Part shown: positions 20,046 to 32,000 of the stretch, piece after piece
How positions within the stretch are numbered: position 1 is the stretch's first letter
How the letters are laid out: the number at the start of each line of letters is the position of its first letter
Origin: Serripes groenlandicus
Lineage: Eukaryota > Mollusca > Bivalvia > Cardiida > Cardiidae
Assembly (NCBI GenBank): GCA_031761405.1
Contig: JASEVX010000008.1
Span: 45,622,507-45,686,506, forward strand
Length of the DNA: 64,000 bases
Reading direction: 5' to 3'
Translations under genes and position numbers: made by a program
Notes under the pieces: model-generated
Database searches by the model: none
What the model was told of the DNA's origin: nothing
Seen by the model: only the letters and a program-made list of their open reading frames with translations

Positions 20046-23000
20046 GCAAGTTCATTCTTTTTCTCTTTTTTCCATAGTGAACTATTTTATCCCCGAAATT
20101 ATGTATTTAATGAAGGAAATCCTATTGTTTGCACTCTAATTACATATGACGGAAAGAGCACGGAATAAATTAAGAAGGATACAAAAATACATAATGAAAA
20201 TGGAATCGTGCCGGTTGTTTATTTAGCGTATTATTTACACGTCATGAAGTTTTACACTCAATGAGTCCATGAACACAAATGCGGCCATGATGATCCCTGA
20301 AAAAACATTTGTTATTGTAAAAATTAGTGTAAACATTCACCAGAATGCATTGAATATATTTCAATGACTTTAAATACATTATAAATGTTTATAGGATGTA
20401 CTGGAAAGAATTGATTTGATCCTTTTTAGTATTTTCGCCTTCTTTGAAAGTGAAAGTAGAGTATTTGAAAAAAACAGTTTTGCCAAAGCCCGATTTCATC
20501 CAAAATGACGGTAATCATTTTTGGGGGTTGAATTCTTTCTTGCATAATAAGCTATCGCCCATTTTCTTTGTATTACTTTAAAGCTTAAACATGAGTTTTT
20601 ACATGACTCATTTTAATGATATGGGAAGTTCTGCATGTGAAACGCTTAGGAAGTGTGACAAGTGACTTAGTGAGGGTTGAAACTGGAAGATTTTCATGGA
20701 ATTAAAGAAGGAATTTAATTGGTGTAATATTGTGACCTTGAAGTTGAAACATTATTATCTGTTTGCAGGGAGCTTCCAATTTTTACTTGTGTCAATGTAC
20801 TTCCTCTATTTCTAATGAGGTCTTGCATTTAATCAGTCTCCGATGTTTATATATGTTTATGATTTAATACATCATGTGAGTTTTAAACACCTTTATTCAA
20901 TCATCTTACATCCTGCATTAATTACTCTGGATGTCAGCTTCCAGGATACACATGATGATCGGTGTGTGTCCTAAATGTTGACTCGGCTTATATGGGAACC
21001 AAATCCATTTCATCACCAGGCTTGCACTTTTTATACGCTCGTTTTGAAAAAACGGAACGTATTATAGTTTAACCTGCGGCGGGCGGGCAGGCAGGCGGTG
21101 TCCAGTATGTTGTTAGCCAAATAACTTTAGAAGCCTTTGTCCAATCATCACCAAATTTGGTCAGAATGTGTATATAAAGCATAATATCTTGAAAGAGTTA
21201 TCGCCCTTTAATTATAGAAATTACCTAAAATTGGTCTTGTCAGCTCAATAACTTTAATGGCCTTTGTCCAATCACCACCAAATTTGGTCAAAATGTGAAT
21301 TGGCATTATATCTCCGAAAAGTTCGATAAATAGCCATATCGCTCTAGTCACTCAAGAGTTGCTGCCCTTTAATTATAGAAATCGGGGTTCAACATTAACT
21401 TTTTTAGTTACTGGACTAGTGGTCCAGTAAGTTTTGGAATGCACTAGACCTGACCTTATCTCAACTGGACCAGCCAATGAATGTTATCAATGATGTAATA
21501 CACCAAGAAAGGATTAATTTTGTAAATCTTCAGTTTGTAGTGTATATTTGGATTGATATTCAAATTAACAGTAAAAGTTTTTAAACACAAATGATACAGT
21601 ACTTTTTTCTGATTCTTATAATTTTTCTGAAGTTAGAACATCATAATTATAATAATAAATATTAACCTTTTCCCACATACAAACGCTTTCTGACACCTCT
21701 GCAGGACTGCAGCAGAAGACTTTTGAAAACATTGTGGCAAAAGAAGAAATTGCTCATCTGATGGGAAGAAGATTCATTGTGTCCCTTAATGTTATCAATT
21801 CGGAAATTATTTGTTCCGTCAATGAATGGCCCACATTGTTCATAGTAATTATAGTCTCTGCAAATTTGCAGTTCATAACATTTTTTTCAGCTTCATAATC
21901 GAGCCATTTAAACTCATCTTTCCATTTACTACAAAATACTCGTTTTCGTTTCGTCTGCTCATACAGCTTCTTAGAATCTTTCTTTCCTTTTCTTTTATTG
22001 ATACTACCGCTGTCATCATTTTTATGTGGAAGAAAATCCGAATTGAAACAGTTTCTTCGACATTAATAATTTATGAAGAATTTATCATCAGCTGCTACTG
22101 TAAACAATGTAAATATACCGGAAATTGGTCTAAACTATTGTCGTAAATTTTGAGATGCCAAATCAATGAATCGGCTAAATATAAAGCTAGCATTTGTGTT
22201 TATACTTGAATCAAACACTTTAATTTACTATAAATAAGACTAATGTTGCGTAAACATGCAGAGAAAAAACAAGATTACAAATTAAAATTTATTTTTACAA
22301 CAAATGTTTAAAAGAGAATTCGCAACTTTTCGGACATTTCAATATCCGCTGCTAACGATTAAATTGGGATCCCAACAATTACGACAATAGTTTAGAACAA
22401 TTTCCGGTATGTTTACATTGGTTTTCGCAGCCGATATTGAAATGTCCGAAAAGACACGGATTTTCCAATAAACATTCGAGAGAAGAGGATCGGCAGTCAA
22501 TATTTTTAACCGTAAATCTATCAGATCTTTTGATTTGTTTGACAACAAATTTAGGCAGATATTGACGGAATTAGAACACGACCAGTCTGTCTTGCCAGAT
22601 GCTAATGTAGCTAGACCGGACCAATGAACTACTAGTGAATGTCGTTCGGTCGTGCGTTAATGTCGAACCCTGGAAATTAAATCCGATCAATTACTTTTGA
22701 AGCCAAAATCACAAAATTTAGTCAGAATGTTTATGGGCTTAGTATCTCAGTTTCATAACCAGCCATATTGCTCTAGTCACTCTAGAGTCATCGCCCTTGA
22801 AATTTTAATGACAGAAATTTCTAAAAATTGGTTTTGTCTGCTCAATAACTTTAGAAGTCACCACCAAATTTGTTCAGAATGTGTATTGGCCAAATGTCTC
22901 AGACAAGTTTGATTACCAGTCATATCGCTTCATTCACTGGAGAGTTATTGCCCTTTAATTATAGAAATTACCTCAAATCGGTCTTATCCGATCAGGGCTT

Positions 23001-26000
23001 TTTTTACCTTATATAAAAGGGGCCGAATAAAGGCCCCTTCCCCTCAGAAAATAAGCATAGTTTTTCCCCTAAAAATATAAATTCCCCTCCGAAGCATTGC
23101 CGAAATGCAAAATTCGCCCTAGTAAACATGACAATTCTGGACCCCACAAGTACTCTGTACATAGATACACTCAATCAAGACAAGATGTGAAGAAAAAGTT
23201 AATTGTTGACAAAGCAGAATATGTAAAACATAAAGTAAGAAACTATTAGTAGAAATCGGTACAATTTTTCCGCTCTTTTTTACTAAAACACAGTAGAATT
23301 TTGGCCTTCTCAAAGGCCCCAGGCACCTTCCCCTTTTTCAGAAAAAAAACCCTGCCGGCGATCAATAACTTTTGAAGCCTTTATCCAATCATCACCAAAT
23401 TCAGTCAGAATGTGTATGGGCATAATATCTCGGACAAGTGCTATAATCAGCCATACAGCTTTCAAGAGTCATTAGCTCTACTGGCCAAAGGCCAGAAGGG
23501 CTTATGTCGTGGCGATTTGTCCGTCGTCCATGCGTGCGTCCGTCCGTCCGTAAACAATTTCTTGTTAACACGATACAGTCTTCACTTTTGATTGTATCTC
23601 AACCAAACTTATACAGTAGTTAGATATCCATGAGAGCTCGGTTCCTTTCGAAAACCAGCCAGATCCGCCCATGCATGACTGGATTATGGCCCTTGAAATG
23701 GTCAAAATTGCTATAAAAGAGCTTGTTAACATGATACAGTCTTCACTTTTGATTGTATCTCAACCAAACTTATACAGTAGTTAGATATTCATGAGAACTC
23801 GGTTCCTTTCGAAAACCAGCCAGATCCGCCCATGCATGACTGGATTATGGCCCTTGAAATGGTCAAAATTGCTATAAAAGAGCTTGTTAACACGATACAG
23901 TCTTCACTTTTGATTGTATCTCAACCAAACTTATACAGTAGTTAGATATCTATGAGAGCTCGGTTCCTTTCGAAAACCAGCCAGTTCCGCCCATGCATGA
24001 CTGGATTATGGCCCTTGAAATGGTCAAAATTGCTATAAAAGAGCTTGTTAACACGATAGTCTTCACTTTTGATTGTATCTCAACCAAACTTATACAGTAG
24101 TTAGATATCCATGAGAGCTCGGTTCCTTTCGAAAACCAGCCAGATCCGCCCATGCATGACTGGATTATGGCCCTTGAAATGGTCAAAATTGCTATAAAAG
24201 AGCTTGTTAACAAGATACAGTCTTCACTTTTGATTGTATCTCAACCAAACTTATACAGTAGTAAGATATCCATGAGAGCTCGGTTCCTTTCGTAAACCAG
24301 CCAGATCTGCCCATGCAAGACTGGATTATGGCCCTTGAAATTGTCCAAATTGCTATAATTGAGCATGTGAACACAATAGAGGCTCCATTTACTATCTGAT
24401 CTTCACCAAACGTAGATAGTAGTTAAATATTGATGAGAGCTTGGTTCCTTTTGAAAACCAGCCAGATTTGCCCATGCAAGACTGGATTATGGCCCATGAA
24501 ATTGTAAAAATTGCTATAATACAGCTTGTGAACACAAAAGAGCCTCCATTTACTATCCGATCTTCACCATACATACATGCTCTGGATTGAAAATGACCAA
24601 AGAACCATACCAGTAGAGCATAGGCCCTCATGGGCCTCTTGTTTTATTTGATCATCACCAAATTTAGACAATATGTTGATGGGCAGAATATCTTGGTCAG
24701 GTTCGATAACTAACCACTTTATCTTCGTCACTCCACACTTATGTCCCTCGAAATGGCCAAAACTGTATTAACATTGTCCGCTCTCTAAATTCGCCTGACG
24801 TACAGCCAATTATCACTATACTTGGTCTCAAAAAAACAGGACGGGCGTATTTTGTGACATTTGGTGCTCTTGTTATTTCTTTGAGCCACTTTTCTGATTG
24901 ATACTTAGCCCTTTCCCTCATCGCTTTCTGACGCCCCTCTAGCAGACGGCTTTTTGAAAACATAGTGACAAAAGAAGAAATTGCTCAAGACAAGCAATTT
25001 CTCCTTTTGCCACAATGTTTTCCACTTTTAGTCATAGATTATCCATTCAATTATAGAGATTTTCTACATTGTTGTATGGGGGAAAGGGTTAAACACTCAT
25101 CTCGAGAATTAAAACTACCATTACAAACTGCCTATAGGTTTTGTTATGTATACTGTTAATTATTAATAGCTTTGTAGTTTCACTATTTCAATGACTTTTT
25201 ATATAGCTCAATTTTTTTTTTTTTTTTTTTTTTTGTAGTTTGGCTCATAAATATTATTATTATTGTTTTTCAATTTCAGCGAGATTTGTATGTTCAGAAG
25301 TGTAGAAACTGGGTGGCAGAAGGCACTTGTCCATATGGTAATAAGTGTAAATTTCTGCATGGCCCTTACACAGGTGGAGCTAAGAAAGGGTATGTACATC
25401 TGCCTAGTTATTTACAAGACCAGTGATTTTTAGCTGCACTGGCGCTTATAAATGTCTTGGTGAATTGTCCGTTGTGCATGCATGCGTCAACATTTTGCTT
25501 CAAACGACTTCTTCTCCCTAACTACTTGGCTAATTGGGATGAAACTTCATAGGAAGCATTCTCTCAATGCTAAATTCCTTCAAATTTTTGAGGTCCATGC
25601 AAAATTCTGGTTTCCATAGCAACCAAAAGAAAAAAATAGTGAAAACTTAAAAAAATCTTCTCCTCCAAAAGTGTCAGGCAGATTTTCAACTAATTTTGTA
25701 GAAATGTTCCTTGGGTGACCCTCTATCATATTCCTTCAAGCCATGTTGCTTGGTCGATTAACATGGCCACCAAAGGTGGCGGGGCTATTTTGCCTTATAT
25801 GGCTAGCCTATAGTGAAAACTTAAAAGATCTTCTCCTCCGAAAGTGTCTGGCCGATTTTCAAATAGTTTTGTAGAAGCGTTCCTTGGATGACCCTCTATT
25901 AGATTCCTTTAAGCCATGTTGATTGGTTGAAAAACATGGCCGCGAGAGGGCAGGGCTATTTTGCCTTATATGGCTTAAGTGAAAACTTAAAAAATCTTTT

Positions 26001-29000
26001 CCGCTGAAAGAGTCGGGCCAATTTTCAATTCATTTTGTCGAAAAACATGGCCACCAGTGGGCGGGGCTGTTTGGAGATTAAATTTTGCCTAATGGCAGTG
26101 GAAGGATACTGGTCCTCTTGGGCCTCTTGTTCCGCTATATAAGTGGAACTAATTGACAGACCCATTCACAATAACAAAAATCTTATCTTTTGACCCTAAT
26201 TTTTTTTAACAATTGATTATATAATTTTGACCCATCATCATTGTTCAACTAACCGGAATTGTCTGTGCTTTATGGTACAAATAAAAACTATTGCACTCCA
26301 AAGAGCCTGTATTTGATACAGACTTATTGAAGACAAATACATCTATATAGATAAAGTGTCTAGTTGATGCCAACTAAAGGATCTTGTCTGCTTCATCTTC
26401 ATCAGAATGCGTCTGTATGTGGGAAAGGGTTTTAAAAATTAACTAAAGTGACAGTTCTAGTTCTGTTAAGTATTATATATTTATAATCAGGATATGCTGT
26501 TTATTCAAACATTTAGCCGTACCGGTAGAGAAGAAGAAAGCCCTGAGGACTTGAGGTTGCGTGTCAAGCGACGGAAGGAAAAATCTGGAGACAAAAGTGA
26601 CTCAGAGGATTCAGTAGAACAAGGCAGGAGAGGTATATCCACTGATATCATTAAATGAAGCTTTACACCCTTCCCACACTTGACATATAACAAATCTGCA
26701 ACTAGGAAATACCTCTATATATGAAACTATAACTATAAAGTAGAGTTCAAAACTTTGTGGCAAAAGTAGAAGTAGCTTATTGTGAGCAATTTCTTCTTTT
26801 GCCAGTGTTTTCGAGAGTTGTTTGCTTCAGAAAGCATCTTCAATTTTGAATTTCATCTCAATATCAGTCGGATCGCATATTGAAGTTAAATTATTGGTTT
26901 ATGATAGGGATGGGACCGAGTATTCGGTCGGACGTCCGAGTACCGGTTATCAAAATAGGTATTCGAGTACTCGATTAATTATTTTCCATTTTTTTTATCT
27001 TTCATCTGTTACTATAGAAGTCGGTAAATCAGCGGTGAAGGTAAATTAAACAAACAGCTAACACCTTTTCGTCTGAAGATGGTACTTAATCCATTTTAAT
27101 CCATTTAAACTGGCGGTTTGATTGCAATCGCGAGTCCTTTACGAACAACGTGACAATCAGGTAGTCAGCGATAACAATATAATCTCCAGTCAATTAGCAA
27201 CCATATGTCAAACAACATGTCAAACATGGAGGGCCATCGGTTTTTCACACCTTCGTCGTAATAGTGCTTTCAATTGTCGACACATTTTAATTGGATAGTG
27301 GTAAGAAATACAAATCACTATGATTGGATAAGAACTGTTGCAATTGCTTGAGTAATTTCTTGTGAACACGATCAAGTCTACATTTATTATTCCATGTTCA
27401 AGGGATTATGGCCCTTTAAAATTGGAAAATTGCTATGATTGACCTTGTGAACAAGTTAAAGTCATCATTTTTATCCCATGACAGGTATGTTTACCAAACT
27501 TATACAGTAGTAGATATACATAAGAGCTCGGATCCATCTATTCATGACTGGATTATGGCCCTTTAAAATTGGCAAAATTGTTATCTATTTTTGTAGAGCA
27601 ATTCAATTAGGCTCCTCAAACACTTACTCGGGTGAGCGATATAGGGCCATCATGGTTGTCAAGCTCAAATTCCTTGGTGTTTTCCTAATTGTCTCACTTT
27701 TAGATAAAAATCTCTATTAATGCTCATCATATTTACCTGTCAAAATGGCAGACAAGGGAGATAATTATTGTAGCTGTGGGAACTATATGTATTTAAGTTT
27801 ACTTTGTTTGCCAGAAGTTTCTTGGAACCTTCTGTGACTAATTGATGCACAGCACAGAGCCAGTGCAAAATGCTTGGATGCGCCTATTGATCCGGTCCGA
27901 CACTGATTATATATAGCTTAATATATGTCAGGGTTGTCAAATGAGAAAAGTAACCGATCAGGCTTGGAAGGGGGCCCAGTGGAGCAAAACTAACAGATTT
28001 TGATCGGCAATCGGTTTATTTTGAAAACCCTGATATGTACATGTATATATATGTTTTATATATATCTAAGAAAGTTTAACTCTCAATGTGAATAAATTTT
28101 CAGATTTAGATTTTAAGAAGCAGTTAGAACTAGAAAAACAGCGACAACAAATTCAACGAGAGCTCAGTCGATTGGACGATGAGGAAGATGTTGGAGACAG
28201 ACAGAATTTTAAAATACAGAAAAAAAGGGTAAGGGCTAATAAGATGAAAGGCTTTTTAGCATCAAAATTTTTTCTCTACACAGTTCGTAGGAATGGCTGC
28301 TCTCCTTTGCGCTCAGGGTTGCTGGGTTAGCATTACGACTGACTGACTGGTGTCATGTTGCGTAAATGTGTATAGATGTGACATTATTTGTGCAAATATT
28401 TTTTGTCAAATTGCAGAACTTACCTTGACTTCACTGTTCACGAGCATTATTTGCCTGACTGCACCCATTAGCTTTCATGACAATATTTACACTTTGCCCT
28501 TTCCCACTAGCATACAGATTTGTATGCATTAGCAGCAGATAACATAATAATACTTTTAATTATGGAGATTTTTCATATTTTTGCCTAGATATTTTCAGTC
28601 TTTTGCTGCAGATTTGTTGCGTAAGGGAAAGGGTTAAAGCAATTGTTATTTTATCATTTTTGAAACGAAGATAAACAGAAAAGTTGTAAATAAAAATGTT
28701 ATGAGATGAACCAATAATGATTTTGTTGATATTATGAGATAAAGCCAACATCTTTAAAGGTCCAGGCACTTGATGTTTCTATCCTATTAGTTGGGAGATC
28801 TCACTGAGAAACTTTAAAATAATGCTCTAGTTTGCTCTCTTGGACACTGAAGAACCAGATTAGCATGTGCGTCCTCACAGTCTGATCAATATTGCGTATA
28901 CATTACATAAGCTTGTTAAGCCATTCCCACATATAGACGCTTTCTGACACCTCTACAGCAGACGACTTTTGAAAACATTGTGACAAAATGAAAAATTGCT

Positions 29001-32000
29001 CTAAACTAGTAATCTCCCTTTGCCACAAGGTTTACAACTCGTTTCAATATTTAAACTTTCATTTATATTTTTGCCTAGGTGATTTCAAAGTCGTCTGCTG
29101 CAGTTATTCTGTATACATGTGGGAAACTGTTTAACCCATTACTTCACACAAACGACATTTGACGCCTTCTGTTGCAGACGACTTTTGAAAACATTGCAAT
29201 AAAAGGTGAAATTGCTCAAAACGAGCAATTTCACCTTTTATTGCAATATTTTCAACTCTTTATCAATTGATATAAATCTTTTAGTTTTCTAGATTGGTGG
29301 AATTGTTCGTCTGATCATTGTAAAGCAGACGACCTTTGAAAAGTCATGTGAAGTAATGGGTTAAAGCTTCTGTCAATATGTTTTAATTCTGACAGGATGG
29401 GGCAGATGTACAGGCTGAAATACACCTTTGTACCTTTTTCTCATGGACAGGCTCATAAATGTGTATTATGTTAATTTTTTCAGGTCAGTAGTTCCGACTC
29501 TGATAGTGAGCCTGAGAGGTCCAGGCGCAAATCGGGGTAAGCTATGTTCTGAGCTCTTGAAAATAATTTCTTAACCCTTTCCCACATACAACAAATATCC
29601 AGCCTTCTCCTTTTGCCACAGAGTTTTCCACTCTTTGTCATAGGTTATCCATTCAATTAAGGAGATTTTCTATGTTTTGACAAAATACGTTCAAAGTCGT
29701 CTGCTGCAGAATTGTCGTTTGTGGGAAAGGGTTAAAATGTCGTCTGCTGCAATGGTGTCAATATGTGGGAAAGGGTTATGCTCTGTCTTGTGGGAAGTCA
29801 AAATAATTGAGGCAGACGGTGGCGCAGTGGTAGAGCTTTGGTCTCGTACCAAAGGTCCTGGGTTCCAATCTCGTGATGAGCGGGCTCTGCCTTTGGGATT
29901 TTCCAATCATACATCGCAAGTACTGGTTATGTCTTCAGGAAGTAGGCATTGAGCGTGATTAATATAATGTTTAATTAAGTTCAAAGTAAACGAAAAGAAT
30001 TGACCCAATAAAAAGATTCTCTTGAGTATCCACTTTATATTATGGAAAGAACTTGTTTACTATTTTTAGCTCACCTGAGCTTTGCTCAAGGTGAGTTATT
30101 GTGATCGCCTTTTGTCCGGCGTCCGTCGTGCGTCAACTTTTTCTCCTCAGTAACCAGTGGGTCAATTGAGATGAAACTTCACAGAAAGCATCCTCTCAAT
30201 GACCTCACCAGATTTCCTTCAAATTTTTGGGATCCATGCAGAATTCTGGTTTCCATGGCAACGAAATAAAAAAAACTTCAAAATTCTTTTTCTCCCAAAC
30301 TGGTTGGCAGATTTTCAATTAATTTTGTAGAAATGTTCCTTGGATGACCCTCTATCAGATTCCTTCAAGCCATGTTGATTGGTCAAAAAACACGGCCGCC
30401 AGGGGGGCGGGGCTATTTTGCCTTATATGGCTATAGTGAAAACTTAAAAAATCTTTTCCTCCGAAAGTGTCAGGCCGATTTTCAAATAATTTTGTAGAAA
30501 TGTTCCTTGGATGACCCTCTATCAGATTCCTTCAAGCCATGTTGGTTGGTCAAAAAACATGGCCGCCAGTGGACAGGGGTATTTTGCCTTATATGGCTAT
30601 AGTGAAAACTTAAAAAATCTTCTCCTCCAAAAGTGTCAGGCTGATTTTCAAATAATTTTGTAGAAATGTTCCTAGGGTGACCCTCTATTAGATTCCTTCA
30701 AGCCAAGTTGATTGGTCGGAGGCTATGGCCGCTAGGGGGCGGGGCTTATATAGTTAAATTGAAAAAAAAAAAAAAACAGGTGAGCGATCCAGGGCCATCA
30801 TGGCCCTCTTGTTAATAAAACATGATAGTTGAATTCTGGATATGTTGGTTTTTATTAGCTCCACTGGCTGAAAGCCAGTCGAGCTTATGTCATGGCGAAT
30901 TGTCCGTCGTGCGTGCGTGCGTGCGTTAACTTTTTCCTTTAAACGACTTCTTCTCCCTAACCACTTGGCCAATTTGGTTGAAACTTCATTGGAAGCATCC
31001 TCTCAATGTCCTCTAATAAATTCCTTCAAATTTTTTTGATCCATTCAAAATTCTGGTTTCCATGGCAACCGAAAGAAAAAAATAGTGAGAACTTAAAAAA
31101 TCTTCTTCTCCGAAAGTGTCAGGCCGATTTTCAAATAATTTTGTAGAAATGTTCCTTGGGTGACCCTTTATTAGATTCCTTCAAGAAATTTTGATTGGGC
31201 GAAAAACATGGCCGCCAGGGGGCGGGGCTTTTTTGCCTTATATAGCTATAGTGAAAACTTAAATAATCTTCTTCTCAAAAAGTGTTCAGCAGATTTTCAA
31301 ATAATTATGTAGAAATGTTCCGTGGGTGACCCTCTATCAGATTCCTTCAAGCCATGTTGATTGGTAAAAAAACATGGCCGTCACAGGGCGGGGCTATTTT
31401 GCCTATATGGCTAAAGAGCAAACTTAAAAAATCTTCTCCTCCAAAAGTGTCAGGCCGATTTTCAAATAATTTTGTAGAAATGTTCCTTGTGTGAACCTTA
31501 ATTAGATTCCTTCAAGAAATGTTGATTGGGCGAAAAACATGGCCGCCAGGGGGCGGGGCTTTTTTGCGTTATATAGCTATAGTGAAAACTTAAAACATCT
31601 TCTTCTCCGAAAGTGTTCAGCCGATTTTCAAATAATTTTGTAGAAATGTTCATTGGGTGACCCTCTATCAGATTCCTTCAAGCCATGTTGATTGGTCGAA
31701 AAACATGGCCGCCAGAGGGCGGGGCTATTTTGACTTATATGACCATAGTGAAAACTTAAAAAATCTTCTCCTCCGAAAGTGTCAGGCATATTTTCAAATA
31801 ATTTTGCAGAAACATTCCTTTGGTGACACTCTACAAGATTCCTTTAAGCCATGGTGGTTGGTAAAAAAATAGCCACCACGGGGCAGGGCTGTTTGGAGAT
31901 TTTATTTTTGCCTTATGGCCGTGGAGCGATACTGGCCCTCTTGGGCCTCTTGTTTTTAGCTCACCTGAGCTTTGCTCAAGGTGAGTTATTGTGATCGCCT

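Larger units (their letters stand above)
21031..23465 (+). mobile_element. Helitron-like CGTATTATAG element split by two insertions
   Basis: Core units occur at 21095-21385, 22673-22992 and 23355-23465, separated by a foldback element and a hAT-like element. Start: TTATACGCTCGTTTTGAAAA, then a GCGGGCGGGCAGGCAGGCGG tract. Confidence 0.6.
20046..25279 (+). other. ZC3H13 intron 1, built of nested transposons
   Basis: 5.2 kb without a credible exon. Contents in order: mostly unique sequence to 21030; a Helitron-like element split by two later insertions (see 21031-23465); a complete Helitron-like element of another family (23466-24645); a fragment; one TTAA MITE (24904-25092); and a T-run at 25211-25234. 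Confidence 0.6.

Noticed and set aside
20046..20168. Exon 1 frame continuing to the stop at 20168
   Set aside because: The extension (SSFFFSFFHSELF...) has no likeness to ZC3H13, and the CCCH exon must follow in phase 0.
23950..24213. Minus-strand frames of repeated sequence in the Helitron-like cores
   Set aside because: They follow the core period exactly and recur at 470-838; they are by-products of tandem repeats.
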